Assembly (NCBI RefSeq): GCF_965224175.1
Contig: NZ_OZ245041.1
Location: 1,922,001-1,986,000, forward strand
Direction of reading: 5' to 3'
Length of the DNA: 64,000 nucleotides
Origin: Kordia sp965224175
GTDB taxonomy: Bacteria > Bacteroidota > Bacteroidia > Flavobacteriales > Flavobacteriaceae
Shown: piece after piece, positions 18,067-28,259 of the stretch
How positions within the stretch are numbered: position 1 is the stretch's first letter
Layout of the letters: every line of letters begins with the position of its first letter
Translations under genes and position numbers: made by a program
The notes under the pieces: generated by a model
Seen by the model: only the letters and a program-made list of their open reading frames with translations
What the model was told of the DNA's origin: nothing
Databases searched by the model: none

Positions 18067-20397
18067 TTACTGCGAACAATTTCCATCTACAATGTCTTGC
18101 GGAGAAGGATTGTAGGCGTTGCCTGAAAGGTTCAATATACAAGGTCCATACATGTCATTATTGTTAATTAATGCATTTGCATAATTAGTGAGTCCACATA
18201 AATCTGTTAATACATTATTATTTTCAACAGTAACTCCTCCGTAAGTACAACCTCCAAGAGCACTCATTACATCTACGTTTGCCAAAGAATCATTATTAGA
18301 TATGTATACAGTATACAAAGAGCCTCCCAAAAAATTACTAACACCATCTATATTTGTTAATGAAGCGTTATTAGAAATACCTAAAGAAGATTCATTCAAA
18401 GTTGTAGCAGAAGCTAAACCATTGAGGTTTGTTAATAGAGGATTCCCAGAAACATTTAATCCTTCAGTTCTAATAAGAGCATTACTTAAACCATCTATAT
18501 TCTGAAGCTGTTGATTATTGGTTATAGAAAAATATCTACTACTACGTTCAAAACTAACAAATGCATCTAAATTCACTAAACCAGTATTTGAGATAGACAT
18601 ACCGCCAATAGCATTACCATTAATAGTTGCTGCTCCTATATTAGTTAAATTGTCTATATTTAAATTTACTAAAGAAGGGAGGTTTCTTAAATCAAACCCT
18701 AGTCCTCCACCTGTTAAAGGTAGTTCTATTGTTGTTAAATTAACGCAATCTTCAATTTCTGCATCTCCAAGACCACCTGAAAGACTAGGCATACTTACAG
18801 TTATTAAATTAGTATTATTTTTTATTGATAATGTCATTGGAAAATCTTCTATATACACAAACGAAACATTGTTGGTAATTGAGACTACATTTTCTAAATT
18901 AATTGAAGTTAATACTGGGTTATTTTCAATAGTTATTCCCCATCCAATCTCTTGAAGGTTTTCTAAACCTGTTAATGAAGTTAAGTTAGAGTTGTTTATG
19001 ATTCGCAAATACACTTCTATCGATGTTAAGCATGACAAGGGAGATAAGTCTGTAATGGAGGAAGTATTCTCTATAATTAAACTCCCGACCGAAGAATAAT
19101 TAAAATCATCAACTTCTTGTTGAGTTGATAGTATAATTGCTTCAGCCGTTATATTTGCTGAACTACATGCATTGGATACAAATTCTACTTCATCACTGTA
19201 AGCGGTACCAATATTATTTGTTGCATATGCACGTACATAATACGTTTCATTTTCTATCAACCCAGTTAGTGTACTTGTAAATGTTCCTATTCCGTCTCCG
19301 TCATTGGTTGCATTATCTGTAATTGTTGGATTTGGTGTTGTACTCCAACAGATTCCTTTTGCCGTTACACTTGCTCCACCTTCATTTGTTACTTCTCCTC
19401 CACTTTCCGCAGAGATTCCGGTAATATTGGTAATTGCAGCAGTATTTACTTCTGGTAAATTTGTATTAAATTCTATTTCATTACCATACATAGTTCCACT
19501 GCTGTTTGTAGCATATGCGCGAACATAATAATTTGTGTTTACTGTGACACCAGTAATATTACTTGTGTATTCGCCTATTCCTGCACCATCGTTAGTAATG
19601 CTATTGTCAATTGTAGGATTGGGAGTTGTACTCCAGCAAATACCTTTTGCTATTACTGCTGTTCCACCTTCGTCTATAACTTCTCCTCCACTCTCTACTA
19701 AAACATCTGATATATTTGTAATCGCTGTTGTATTGACAACTGGTAGATTACTATTGAACTCTATTTCATTTCCATAAGAAATTCCTATACTATTGATGGC
19801 ATATGCTCGAATATAATAGATTTGGTTTTGTTCTAAATCATCAATATTAACTATATATGCTCCTTCTCCGTTACCTTCTGCCATATAGCTCCCTTCTATT
19901 GTTGGGTTTGGAGTTGTACTCCAACTAATACCACGCTCAGTAACGACAGTTGATCCCTGATTGACAACTTCCCCGACTATAGCTATAGAATTTGATGTTA
20001 TATTAGTTATATTAACAGTTATAACTTCTGGTAAATGTGTACTCACTTCTTCTTGCTCACTGTAAGAAGTTCCTGCACTGTTTATGGCATATGCTCTAAT
20101 GTAATATGTTGTGTTTACTTCTAAATTACTTGCATTAACTATGTATTGCGGTTGTGCAGATTCATCAATTGCTGTGTTATCGCTTGTTGTAGGGTTAGCA
20201 CTTGTACTCCAACAGATACCACGTTCTTGAATGGCATCTTCTCCTTGTGATATAATTCTACTTGTAACAGGAATACTATTGTTTACAAATTCACTTACAG
20301 ATAATATTTCTACTTCTGCTAAGTTTACTGGAGCATCATCGTCACTACAGTTAAACAGCATAAATGCCATTAAGAGATATGCAATATACTTTTTCAT
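18067..20397 (-). CDS. surface lipoprotein, 4 fibronectin-like modules plus leucine-rich-like domain
   Basis: The first and longest paralog, 776 residues, with lipobox LFNC followed by SDDDA. Four modules of about 90 residues fill the first 390; the fourth is nearly the same as the second module of the two downstream genes. The C-terminal leucine/asparagine-rich part differs in the middle, but its last 90 residues (ISNNDSLANVDVMSALGG onward) match the 14204 gene almost base for base. That mosaic suggests exchange of segments between paralogs. The three genes are spaced by about 52 bases with similar spacer sequences, so they could form one transcript. Confidence 0.85.
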   Translation of the reverse strand: MKKYIAYLLMAFMLFNCSDDDAPVNLAEVEILSVSEFVNNSIPVTSRIISQGEDAIQERGICWSTSANPTTSDNTAIDESAQPQYIVNASNLEVNTTYYIRAYAINSAGTSYSEQEEVSTHLPEVITVNITNITSNSIAIVGEVVNQGSTVVTERGISWSTTPNPTIEGSYMAEGNGEGAYIVNIDDLEQNQIYYIRAYAINSIGISYGNEIEFNSNLPVVNTTAITNISDVLVESGGEVIDEGGTAVIAKGICWSTTPNPTIDNSITNDGAGIGEYTSNITGVTVNTNYYVRAYATNSSGTMYGNEIEFNTNLPEVNTAAITNITGISAESGGEVTNEGGASVTAKGICWSTTPNPTITDNATNDGDGIGTFTSTLTGLIENETYYVRAYATNNIGTAYSDEVEFVSNACSSANITAEAIILSTQQEVDDFNYSSVGSLIIENTSSITDLSPLSCLTSIEVYLRIINNSNLTSLTGLENLQEIGWGITIENNPVLTSINLENVVSITNNVSFVYIEDFPMTLSIKNNTNLITVSMPSLSGGLGDAEIEDCVNLTTIELPLTGGGLGFDLRNLPSLVNLNIDNLTNIGAATINGNAIGGMSISNTGLVNLDAFVSFERSSRYFSITNNQQLQNIDGLSNALIRTEGLNVSGNPLLTNLNGLASATTLNESSLGISNNASLTNIDGVSNFLGGSLYTVYISNNDSLANVDVMSALGGCTYGGVTVENNNVLTDLCGLTNYANALINNNDMYGPCILNLSGNAYNPSPQDIVDGNCSQ

Positions 20398-20528
20398 AGT
20401 TTAGTTTAGCTAGGGTTTTCTAACAAATGTATATAATATTCTCAATGTTAAAGAATTATCATACGCTTTATTTCTTTTTTTTGTAGGAACGTACATTAAT
20501 TCTGATAAATTATAATATTTGAAACATG

Positions 20529-20564
20529 AAAAAGCATCCTAATACTTAGATTAAGATGCTTTTT
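20529..20564. terminator. terminator after asnB
   Basis: AAAAAGCATC pairs with GATGCTTTTT around a 16-base loop that can pair partly itself. It lies downstream of asnB on the minus strand. Confidence 0.7.
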
Positions 20565-20596
20565 GAAAACTATTGTAAGAAAAATATGTGTACTTT

Positions 20597-22261
20597 TTAA
20601 TATGCTTCTTCATGTACATTTGCCACAGCTCTTCCAGATGGATCGTTCATGTTTTTGAATGATTCATCCCATTCTAAAGCAGTTACTGAACTACATGCTA
20701 CAGAGGGAACTGATGGTACTGTTAACGAAGCTGTTTCTGACGGGAAATGCTCTTCAAAAATACTACGGTAGTAATATTCTTCTTTAGCTCTTGGTGTTTG
20801 AAGCGGGAAACGGTATTTTGCATTTGCCAATTGTTCGTCAGACACTTCACTTTCTACCAATTCTTTTAAGGTATCTATCCAACTGTATCCTACACCATCA
20901 CTAAATTGTTCTTTTTGCCTCCAAGCAACACTTTCTGGTAAGTAGGATTCAAAAGCTTTACGTAAAACCCACTTTTCCATACGTTCACCGTTAATCATTT
21001 TGTCTTGTGGATTGATGCTCATAGCAACATCCATAAATTCTTTATCTAAGAAAGGCACACGGCCTTCAATTCCCCAAGCGGCTAATGATTTGTTTGCACG
21101 TAAGCAATCGTATTGATAGAGTTTATCTAATTTACGTACCGTTTCTTTGTGCAATTCTTCTGCGCTTGGTGCTTTGTGGAAGTATAAGTAGCCTCCAAAG
21201 ATTTCATCAGCACCTTCACCAGATAATACCATCTTGATTCCCATAGATTTTATTACTCTTGCCAATAAGTACATTGGAGTTGATGCGCGAACTGTTGTAA
21301 TATCATAAGTTTCTAAATGATAGATTACATCTTTTATCGCATCTAAACCTTCTTGAATGGTGAATTTTACTTCGTGATGTACGGTTCCAATATGATCTGC
21401 TACTTTTTGAGCTGCTTCTAAATCTGGAGAACCTTCCAATCCGATAGAGAACGAATGTAATTGTGGCCACCAAGCTTCACTTGTATCGTCTGTTTCAATA
21501 CGTTTTTGCGCATATTTTTTTGCTACTGCAGATGTGATTGAAGAATCCAATCCACCAGAAAGCAATACACCATAAGGCACATCAGACATTAATTGCCTGT
21601 GAATAGAAGCTTCCAATGCTTCACGTAAAGTATCAATACTTGTTTGATTTTCTTTTACGGCTTCATATTCCATCCAATCGCGTTGGTACCATTGTTTTAA
21701 CTCGCCTATTGTACTATCTAAATAATGTCCTGGAGGAAATACTTCTATTTTACTACAAACTCCTTCTAAGGCTTTTAATTCTGAAGCAACATAGAAAGTT
21801 CCTTTTTTGTCCCAACCTATATATAATGGAATGATTCCCATGTGATCTCTGGCTACTAAGTACGAATCTTGTTTTTCATCATATATAGCAAATCCGAAGA
21901 TTCCGTTTAATTCATCTATAAAAGTGCTTCCTTTTTCTTTGTATAGTGCTAGAATTACTTCGCAATCAGATTGCGTTTGAAAGTTATATGAACCTTCAAA
22001 TTGCTTACGTAACTCTCTATGATTGTATATTTCGCCGTTAGCAGCCAATACTAATTGTTTATCTTCACTAAATAATGGTTGCTTTCCAGAAGCTGGATCT
22101 ACAATCGCAAGGCGTTCGTGCGCTAGGATTGCTTTTTCCGAACTATAAATTCCATTCCAATCTGGGCCACGGTGACGAATTTTTTTCGACATTTCTAAAA
22201 GTTGAGGTCTTAAGACTTCTGCTTTTTCCTTTAAATCAAAGGCACATACAATTCCACACAT
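20597..22261 (-). CDS. asnB: asparagine synthase B (glutamine-hydrolysing)
   Basis: Makes asparagine from aspartate, glutamine and ATP. The 554-residue length equals the AsnB family norm. Cys 2 (MCGIVCAFD) is the glutaminase nucleophile after Met removal, with the glutaminase domain to about residue 210 (RHRGPDWNG, AANGEIYNH). The synthetase domain has the pyrophosphate loop GVLLSGGLDSSI and LSGEGADEIFGGY. EGRVPFLDKEF and the C-terminal KEQFSDGVGYSWID are also characteristic. The gene stands alone, with a terminator after it and a divergent gene upstream. Confidence 0.97.
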   Translation of the reverse strand: MCGIVCAFDLKEKAEVLRPQLLEMSKKIRHRGPDWNGIYSSEKAILAHERLAIVDPASGKQPLFSEDKQLVLAANGEIYNHRELRKQFEGSYNFQTQSDCEVILALYKEKGSTFIDELNGIFGFAIYDEKQDSYLVARDHMGIIPLYIGWDKKGTFYVASELKALEGVCSKIEVFPPGHYLDSTIGELKQWYQRDWMEYEAVKENQTSIDTLREALEASIHRQLMSDVPYGVLLSGGLDSSITSAVAKKYAQKRIETDDTSEAWWPQLHSFSIGLEGSPDLEAAQKVADHIGTVHHEVKFTIQEGLDAIKDVIYHLETYDITTVRASTPMYLLARVIKSMGIKMVLSGEGADEIFGGYLYFHKAPSAEELHKETVRKLDKLYQYDCLRANKSLAAWGIEGRVPFLDKEFMDVAMSINPQDKMINGERMEKWVLRKAFESYLPESVAWRQKEQFSDGVGYSWIDTLKELVESEVSDEQLANAKYRFPLQTPRAKEEYYYRSIFEEHFPSETASLTVPSVPSVACSSVTALEWDESFKNMNDPSGRAVANVHEEAY

Positions 22262-22583
22262 AATATTTTTCTTTTTTTCATGTTATAATTACAGTACAAA
22301 TATGAATTTAAACTTTCATTTTAAAAACACAAAGTTGCTTTATGGTTACAATTTTAAACTATAAATAACATTTTTAATGACAATTGAAAATATAAAAGCT
22401 TAAATACAGTCATTAACTTTCAAAATATAAAAATCACATATAAGTATTCATCCATTAGTAAAATTCACAGTTTCTTGTTCGATTCAGTTTTACTTGTTGA
22501 TTTATAATTTTAACATCTTAAACAAAAGTTTAACATTATGCTAAGAATAAGTTTTACTAAATTTATATCGAAAAGTTTGCACC
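22262..22583. other. 322-base gene-free stretch between asnB and gene 22584
   Basis: AT-rich spacer between divergent genes, expected to hold both promoters. CATATTTG on the minus strand (22298-22305) is one base off the -7 consensus for asnB. I see no open frame, hairpin of note or RNA gene. Confidence 0.45.
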
Positions 22584-23123
22584 ATGAAAAAGCACATAAT
22601 AACGACATGCATTTTATCCTTAATAATGTTGTTTACTATTAATGTTTCTGCACAGAAATTTAGTGACATCGATAAAAGTCCGCATGATATTAGCTATTTC
22701 AAAGCTCAAAGAAATGCGCCACCTGTTGTCAAAGTTTTATATGGAAGACCACAAAAGAAAGGTCGTTCTATTTTTGGAAACTTAGTTCCTTATGGTAAAA
22801 TTTGGAGAACTGGTGCAAATGAAGCTACCGAAGTTACATTTTTTCAAGATGTAAAACTAGGTGAACAAGAAATCAAAGCTGGAACGTATACACTGTTCAC
22901 TATTCCTGGGAAAAAATCTTGGACAATTATTATAAATTCAGACACGGACGTTTGGGGCTCTTATTATTATGATCAAGATAAGGATGTTGCCCGTTTAGAC
23001 GTTCCTGTTCAAAATACGGATGAGGTAGAATATTTTTCTATTGCATTCAAAAAAGAAACTGATGGTACTAGCATGATACTAGCATGGGACAATATTAGTG
23101 TCGCTGTACCGTTTAGTTTTTAA
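22584..23123 (+). CDS. DUF2911 domain-containing secreted protein
   Basis: A 179-residue exported protein with a signal peptide (residues 1-23, ending NVSAQ). The rest is one DUF2911 domain: VKVLYGRPQKKGRSIFG, LVPYGKIWRTGANEATEVTF, IKAGTYTLFTIPG and WGSYYYDQDKDVAR are all family signatures. DUF2911 proteins are common in Bacteroidota and have no assigned function; they are predicted to be small beta-rich envelope proteins. A terminator follows. Confidence 0.9.
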   Translation: MKKHIITTCILSLIMLFTINVSAQKFSDIDKSPHDISYFKAQRNAPPVVKVLYGRPQKKGRSIFGNLVPYGKIWRTGANEATEVTFFQDVKLGEQEIKAGTYTLFTIPGKKSWTIIINSDTDVWGSYYYDQDKDVARLDVPVQNTDEVEYFSIAFKKETDGTSMILAWDNISVAVPFSF

Positions 23124-23157
23124 TTATTCTTTATTTATTGTTATTATTGGTTATTTA

Positions 23158-23193
23158 AAGAACTCAGAAACCTTTAGGTTTCTGAGTTTTTTC
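23158..23193. terminator. terminator after gene 22584
   Basis: AACTCAGAAACC pairs with GGTTTCTGAGTT around a TTTA loop, with A and T runs on either side; it can serve both converging genes. Confidence 0.9.
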
Positions 23194-23206
23194 TTTTAGT
23201 AGTTTT

Positions 23207-24595
23207 TTATTCTAGAATAGCTCTTATTTCGTTTATAAATTTAAACGACTCAATTTCAATTTGTGCAAGTAGTTTCTGCATATCTTCAAAGTCAGGATTC
23301 TCTACTATTAATGAATCCATAATTGATAAACTTTCATCTATTGATGCTGCTAAATGATAGTGATTCCAATTACTGTTTTTGAACATTTCCCAGTATTTTT
23401 TTCGAATACTTTTATTTTGTCCTGATAAACAGATGCTGAAACACATTTTTTTATGGTTAAAAATGATTACAAATTTTAATTTTTGCTTTTTTAATTCTTC
23501 CGTAGTTAGTGAAAAGTATGAAAAGTCCTTTTTACCCTGATAAATAGCTCCAAATGTAAATTCAGAATCGTACTCATTGATAAAAAATGTTCTGATACTT
23601 TTCATGTACGCTATCAAATCATGATAATCGAGTTTTTCAGAAACATTCGTAGTTTTACTTTTGTTGTTCGCTAAACTTTTTGTGTTTGATGTTTTCGTCT
23701 GTTCAATAGGAATACAGATATCTACTATAAATTTCTTTTTAGGATGTGTTTCATGATCGTTTAGATATATTTCAAAATAATCTCCATCTCTAAATTCATA
23801 CCCGTTTTCCATGATCCATACAGATAAGCTTTTCCATGCTTTTGGAAATTCGTTCGCATCAATGGTAAAATTTCCAATGACATAATTACCTTTTTGTATT
23901 GCAAGCGGCCTGATTTCTCCTTCCGCTTTTATGGCTTTGTTAATTGTTACACAAGCACTGTGTCTTACTTTGGAGATTTGAGTAATATTTGGATTGTCAT
24001 GATAAATAGTAATGGCTTTAAAGTTTGATGTATCTAACACATGATGATTGTATCCCCATTCCATTAATTTTTGATAGCTTTCACCAATTTTTTCAAAGGC
24101 TCCTATACGCATGATACCAGCGAGCTTTATTTCTTGCAATTGTTTTACTGTGATTTGAGCATTCATATCAGTCCATTTTTTAATGTTAGTAATGCTGCAA
24201 ATGTATTTTTCAATTGATAGAGATTCTATACCAATCTTGCTAAGTATTTTTTTTCCTTCAGATTTAAATGTAGTCGGACTGACTCCATAATATTTTTTAA
24301 ATGATCTTGATAATGAACTATCACTGTTAAACCCATAGATATAAGCAAGCTCTTTGATAGGTCTTTTGACATCTACCAATAAAATTGAAGCAATACGCTC
24401 TATTCGTTTTCTATTGATATATTCATTTAAGTTTTCACCAACAATTATTAAAAATATTCTGTGAAAGTGATATGATGAATAGTGCGCTTTTTGAGATAGT
24501 TTTTCTAGCGATAGTTCTGTGTCTAGATTTTTTTCGATGAAATCTAAAACATAATGTATTCGCTTTATGTACTCTTGTCTTATCTCGCTATGCAT
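23207..24595 (-). CDS. AraC-family regulator with GyrI-like and DUF7000-like domains
   Basis: A 462-residue regulator in three parts. Residues 1-110 are an AraC-type DNA-binding domain (SLEKLSQKAHYSSYHFHRIF, then LAYIYGFNSDSSLSRSFKKYYGVSPTTFK). Residues 145-300 form a GyrI-like small-molecule-binding domain (VKQLQEIKLAGIMRIGAFE, GNYVIGNFTIDANEFPKAW, FEIYLNDHETHPKKKFIVDICIPI written here in parts). Residues 325-462 resemble DUF7000 (FGAIYQGKKDFSYFSLT, LKFVIIFNHKKMCFSI). The third domain is unusual for this regulator type. It starts five bases after the amidohydrolase stop, so the two share a transcript. The effector is unknown. Confidence 0.85.
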   Translation of the reverse strand: MHSEIRQEYIKRIHYVLDFIEKNLDTELSLEKLSQKAHYSSYHFHRIFLIIVGENLNEYINRKRIERIASILLVDVKRPIKELAYIYGFNSDSSLSRSFKKYYGVSPTTFKSEGKKILSKIGIESLSIEKYICSITNIKKWTDMNAQITVKQLQEIKLAGIMRIGAFEKIGESYQKLMEWGYNHHVLDTSNFKAITIYHDNPNITQISKVRHSACVTINKAIKAEGEIRPLAIQKGNYVIGNFTIDANEFPKAWKSLSVWIMENGYEFRDGDYFEIYLNDHETHPKKKFIVDICIPIEQTKTSNTKSLANNKSKTTNVSEKLDYHDLIAYMKSIRTFFINEYDSEFTFGAIYQGKKDFSYFSLTTEELKKQKLKFVIIFNHKKMCFSICLSGQNKSIRKKYWEMFKNSNWNHYHLAASIDESLSIMDSLIVENPDFEDMQKLLAQIEIESFKFINEIRAILE

Positions 24596-24600
24596 TTTAC

Positions 24601-26226
24601 TTACTTCACTTTTTTCCCAGCAATGTATGTAGATTTAACGGTCGCTTTTAAGATATCATTCTCTGGAATTTCCATGATATTTTGATCAAGAATGATAAAA
24701 TCTGCAAATTTTCCAGGTTCTATACTTCCTTTTTCGTTCTCTTCAAAATTGCTATATGCTGCCCAGATAGTCATTCCTTTGAGTGTTTCTTCGCGAGACA
24801 AAGCGTTTTCTTTTTGATAACCACCTTCAGGATAGTGTTTTGAGTCTTTTCTGGCAACAGCAGCATAAAAGGTTTTAAACGGACTTACATATTCCACAGG
24901 AAAGTCAGTTCCTAAAGCAACTTTTCCTGATAAGTTTAATAATTTTTTGTAGGCATATGCACCTTTTTCACGATGTTCTCCTAAGCGATCGCCTGCCCAA
25001 TACATATCACTTGTTGCATGCGTTGGCTGTACAGATGGGATGATGTTTTCATTTTTAAATATCTCAAAATCTGGTTCGTCAATAACTTGCGCATGTTCTA
25101 TTTTCCAACGACGATTGGTTTGTCCTTCCAATACTTTCGCATAGGTTTTTAATACTTGATAATTTGCTGAATCACCAATAGCGTGCGTATTCATCTGATA
25201 TTTTGTTTTTGCTATTCTTGCGGCTAATTTTGATAATTCTTCCGGACTGATTACCATTGCTCCAAAATGATTTTCTTTGTCAGTATACGATTCTTTTAAA
25301 ACGGCACCACGCGAACCTAAAGCTCCATCTCCATATACTTTGAACGATCGCACATTTAAATAATCTGTTTTATACGGTTCTTTGTTGATGTAATATTCAA
25401 CATTTTCAGGTGTATTGCTAATCATAGCATACATACGAATTTTTAATGCTTCAGCTTTTTGAAGGCTATCAATTAGATTGATAACATCTCTATTTAAACC
25501 AGCATCATTAACAGTTGTTAATCCATAAGAAAGACATTCTGTTTGCGCATCTTGTAAAGCTTGAATTTGTTGTGTACGATTTGGTTGTGGAATTACTTTA
25601 TCGATCAAATCCATTGGATTGTCTACTAAGATTCCTGTTAGTTTTCCGTTTTTAAGTTGAATTTCTCCACCTTCTATTTTCGTTTCTGACGTAATTCCTG
25701 CCATATCTAGTGCTTTTTGATTCACTAAATACGCATGACCATCTACACGAGTTAATGCTATTGGCGTATCAGGGAATAATACATCTAAACGTTCTTTGGT
25801 TGGAAATTCTTTAACTTCCCAATCGTTTTGATCCCAACCTCTACCAATTATGAAAGGTGTACTTTTTTCTTTTTGAAAAGCGACAATACGTTCAATAACT
25901 TCATCATAACTTTTTGTTCCAATCAAGTCAACACTTTGTTTATTTAATCCTAAACCGTAAAAATGACAATGCGCATCTATAAAACCAGGAAGAATGGTAT
26001 TTCCATTAACATTTAAAGTTTCCGAAGCTTCATATTTACCTTGAATTTCTTCCGTAGTTCCAACCGCAACAAATTTTCCGTCTTTTATGGCAAACGCTTC
26101 TGCATTGGAGAATTGGGCATCAACAGTATACACTTTGGCATTGGTAAGAATCATATCTACTTGTTCTTTTTCAGCACAAGAAAAGCATACTATAATGAGT
26201 AAAAGGAAAATGGTTAGTTTTTGCAT
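24601..26226 (-). CDS. amidohydrolase family lipoprotein (YtcJ-like)
   Basis: A 541-residue metal-dependent hydrolase of the amidohydrolase superfamily, similar to YtcJ-type enzymes. The signal peptide ends IVCFSC, so it is probably a lipoprotein facing the periplasm. The metal-binding HxH is in GFIDAHCHFYG (about residues 80-85). Later landmarks are GRGWDQNDW, YGDGALGSRGA, MNTHAIGDSAN, KIEHAQVID and ALGTDFPVEYVSP with the catalytic Asp. The substrate is not predictable from sequence. The AraC/GyrI-type regulator follows by five bases and may control it. Confidence 0.9.
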   Translation of the reverse strand: MQKLTIFLLLIIVCFSCAEKEQVDMILTNAKVYTVDAQFSNAEAFAIKDGKFVAVGTTEEIQGKYEASETLNVNGNTILPGFIDAHCHFYGLGLNKQSVDLIGTKSYDEVIERIVAFQKEKSTPFIIGRGWDQNDWEVKEFPTKERLDVLFPDTPIALTRVDGHAYLVNQKALDMAGITSETKIEGGEIQLKNGKLTGILVDNPMDLIDKVIPQPNRTQQIQALQDAQTECLSYGLTTVNDAGLNRDVINLIDSLQKAEALKIRMYAMISNTPENVEYYINKEPYKTDYLNVRSFKVYGDGALGSRGAVLKESYTDKENHFGAMVISPEELSKLAARIAKTKYQMNTHAIGDSANYQVLKTYAKVLEGQTNRRWKIEHAQVIDEPDFEIFKNENIIPSVQPTHATSDMYWAGDRLGEHREKGAYAYKKLLNLSGKVALGTDFPVEYVSPFKTFYAAVARKDSKHYPEGGYQKENALSREETLKGMTIWAAYSNFEENEKGSIEPGKFADFIILDQNIMEIPENDILKATVKSTYIAGKKVK

Positions 26227-26397
26227 TTTGGATTAATTTTATAGTTTGAGAAACAAAACGAATTTCATAGCACTTCTCGATATAATCTTCTTCATTTCAT
26301 TGCGAAAATCACTCGAAGAGACGTTTTGAGGAACTAAAAATACAATTTTTAAAATGTTTTTTCTGATTCTATTATTGATCTGAGAGAAATTCACAAA

Positions 26398-26427
26398 AAA
26401 AGCGTTTCATGTGATTGAAACGCCTTT
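26398..26427. terminator. terminator after gene 26451
   Basis: GCGTTTCA pairs with TGAAACGC around a 6-base loop, flanked by A and T runs, downstream of the outer-membrane protein gene on the minus strand. Confidence 0.75.
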
Positions 26428-26450
26428 AAAATATATTGTTGTCTTTTAAT

Positions 26451-28208
26451 TTAAAAATCAAATTTATACGTTGCTCCTCCCATAATTTGAAATTGCTGTA
26501 CAGGAAAGTTTACCCAACGTTGGTAATCTTGGTTTGCAATATTGTTTGCTTTTACAAATGCTGATAATCTGTCATTGAAACGATATCCTACATGTGCATT
26601 TACATCAATAAAACTATCTAAAGTAACCGTCACAGGCATTGGTACAATAATTCCTCCAGGATTAATGATTTGATCTTTTCGTTCACCAATAAAGAAAATA
26701 TTCGCGCCAGCAAACCAATTTTCAGTAATTTGATAGTCTGCAAAAATAGAAGCTTCTAATTCTGGTAAGTTCCAGGCTTCTTCTTGCTGGTCAGTACTGT
26801 AATTGAAGTATTCCGCCTTAGCGCCAAATTTAAAGTTGCTTGTAATATCAACATTAATTTCTCCAAATACACCAATAGTAGTTACATCATCATAAGCAAC
26901 TCCAAACGAGTTTCCGTAGGTATATCCATTTTCAGAAATTGATGAAGGACTGAACGGATTTACTTTGAATAAAGCTTTTCCTTTTTCTGACATGTATGAA
27001 GCTCTTGCATTGTAACTTACATTAGATGTTAGTTTTCCTTTGATTCCTAGGTATCCATTATACTGCTGATCTGTTGGAGCAATTCCCAATGTTGGCGAGA
27101 CAAAGTAATTTGTTTGTACAAAGTCGTAGTATGAGTTTTGTCTTAAATCACCTTCTACTCCACCATATGCAATTACGTTATCACCGTTAAGTCTGTATTG
27201 TGCAGTAATTCTTGGATAAATATAGATATCGTTTTCACTGTTTTCTGTGTCTAAACCAACATAGATTCCAGCGCCAAAATTCACTGTTAAATCATCACGA
27301 AGAATGACTAAACTCGGCGAGATTCCTGCTTTTAGAATACTATAATCAATGCTTCCAGTTCCTGCAAAGTTGTTTTCAAAAGTTCCGCCAACATAATCAA
27401 CATCAACTAAAGTTTTAATCAACTCACCAGCAATTTCTACTTCAAATTCTGGTTGTAAGATCAATCTGTTTTCACCTGAACTAAATGCATCAAACATTCT
27501 GCGATACAATACTTTTCCTCCATTAAAGAAAGAATCGTCCATTTTTACATCTCCGCCTACGTAAATATTGTGATAGGTTTGTTGTTCACTAATTCCATCA
27601 ATCTGAGTTGGCGTAAGCGTAATTCCTTCTGGCAAGCCATACCAATTATAGATTTGGTGCTGATATCCAAGTTTACCTTTCCACGATAAGTCTCTACTTC
27701 TATTTATATATGCTAAATCAAGCTTTGTATCAAAGAATTTATCATCTAATTCTACTCCGTCAATTCCACCTTGCGATGAGTGATGACGTAAGGAAATATC
27801 AAAAGTTTCATCTCTACTAATGGCTCTACTTGTATAAAAATCAAGCGCAGCCGTATTGTAATTTCCTAAACCAAGTGATACATACGTATTGTATAGTTTT
27901 TCTCGTTTTACTTTTTTTAATACTTCTGCTTTTCCTTTAGCAGGTGTAAATGTTGATGCCACAGGAAACGAAAAAATAGCGTACTTAATTTCTTTTTTTG
28001 TACCTGTTTCTTTATCGTTCAACGAAGGAGTTTGTTTGATTTTGAAAGCGTCAGAAACGGAAGGCGTATATGGTTTTACCACGTTTACAACTTCTGTTCC
28101 AATGGTTTCTTCTTTATCTTTTTCCTTGTCTTTATCTTGAGCAGTCGCCAAATTCGCTATAAAAAATATCGCTACTATAAACGTTGATTTTAATATTTGG
28201 TGTCGCAT
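26451..28208 (-). CDS. TonB-dependent receptor-like outer-membrane barrel protein
   Basis: A protein of about 585 residues with a signal peptide (ending ANLATAQ). I place the start at the inner ATG (MRHQILKSTF) because it leads straight into the signal; an ATG 12 codons earlier (at 28244) is also open. After a charged stretch (DKDKEKDKEE) come VVNVVKPYTPSVSDAFKI and then about 20 amphipathic strands to the last residue, an aromatic (GGATYKFDF), as in outer-membrane barrels. No plug domain is evident, so it may be a channel rather than a true receptor. It lies a few bases after the TPR gene, so the two probably work together. Confidence 0.75.
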   Translation of the reverse strand: MRHQILKSTFIVAIFFIANLATAQDKDKEKDKEETIGTEVVNVVKPYTPSVSDAFKIKQTPSLNDKETGTKKEIKYAIFSFPVASTFTPAKGKAEVLKKVKREKLYNTYVSLGLGNYNTAALDFYTSRAISRDETFDISLRHHSSQGGIDGVELDDKFFDTKLDLAYINRSRDLSWKGKLGYQHQIYNWYGLPEGITLTPTQIDGISEQQTYHNIYVGGDVKMDDSFFNGGKVLYRRMFDAFSSGENRLILQPEFEVEIAGELIKTLVDVDYVGGTFENNFAGTGSIDYSILKAGISPSLVILRDDLTVNFGAGIYVGLDTENSENDIYIYPRITAQYRLNGDNVIAYGGVEGDLRQNSYYDFVQTNYFVSPTLGIAPTDQQYNGYLGIKGKLTSNVSYNARASYMSEKGKALFKVNPFSPSSISENGYTYGNSFGVAYDDVTTIGVFGEINVDITSNFKFGAKAEYFNYSTDQQEEAWNLPELEASIFADYQITENWFAGANIFFIGERKDQIINPGGIIVPMPVTVTLDSFIDVNAHVGYRFNDRLSAFVKANNIANQDYQRWVNFPVQQFQIMGGATYKFDF

Positions 28209-28259
28209 ATGTTGCTTGCTTTGTGTGTTTGTGTTTGATTTCAATGTCTCGCTTTACTT

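Noticed and set aside
14204..20397. Regular repeats that could suggest a CRISPR array
   Set aside because: The repeats are in frame, about 270 bases long, and code for protein modules; there are no short repeats with unique spacers and no cas genes.
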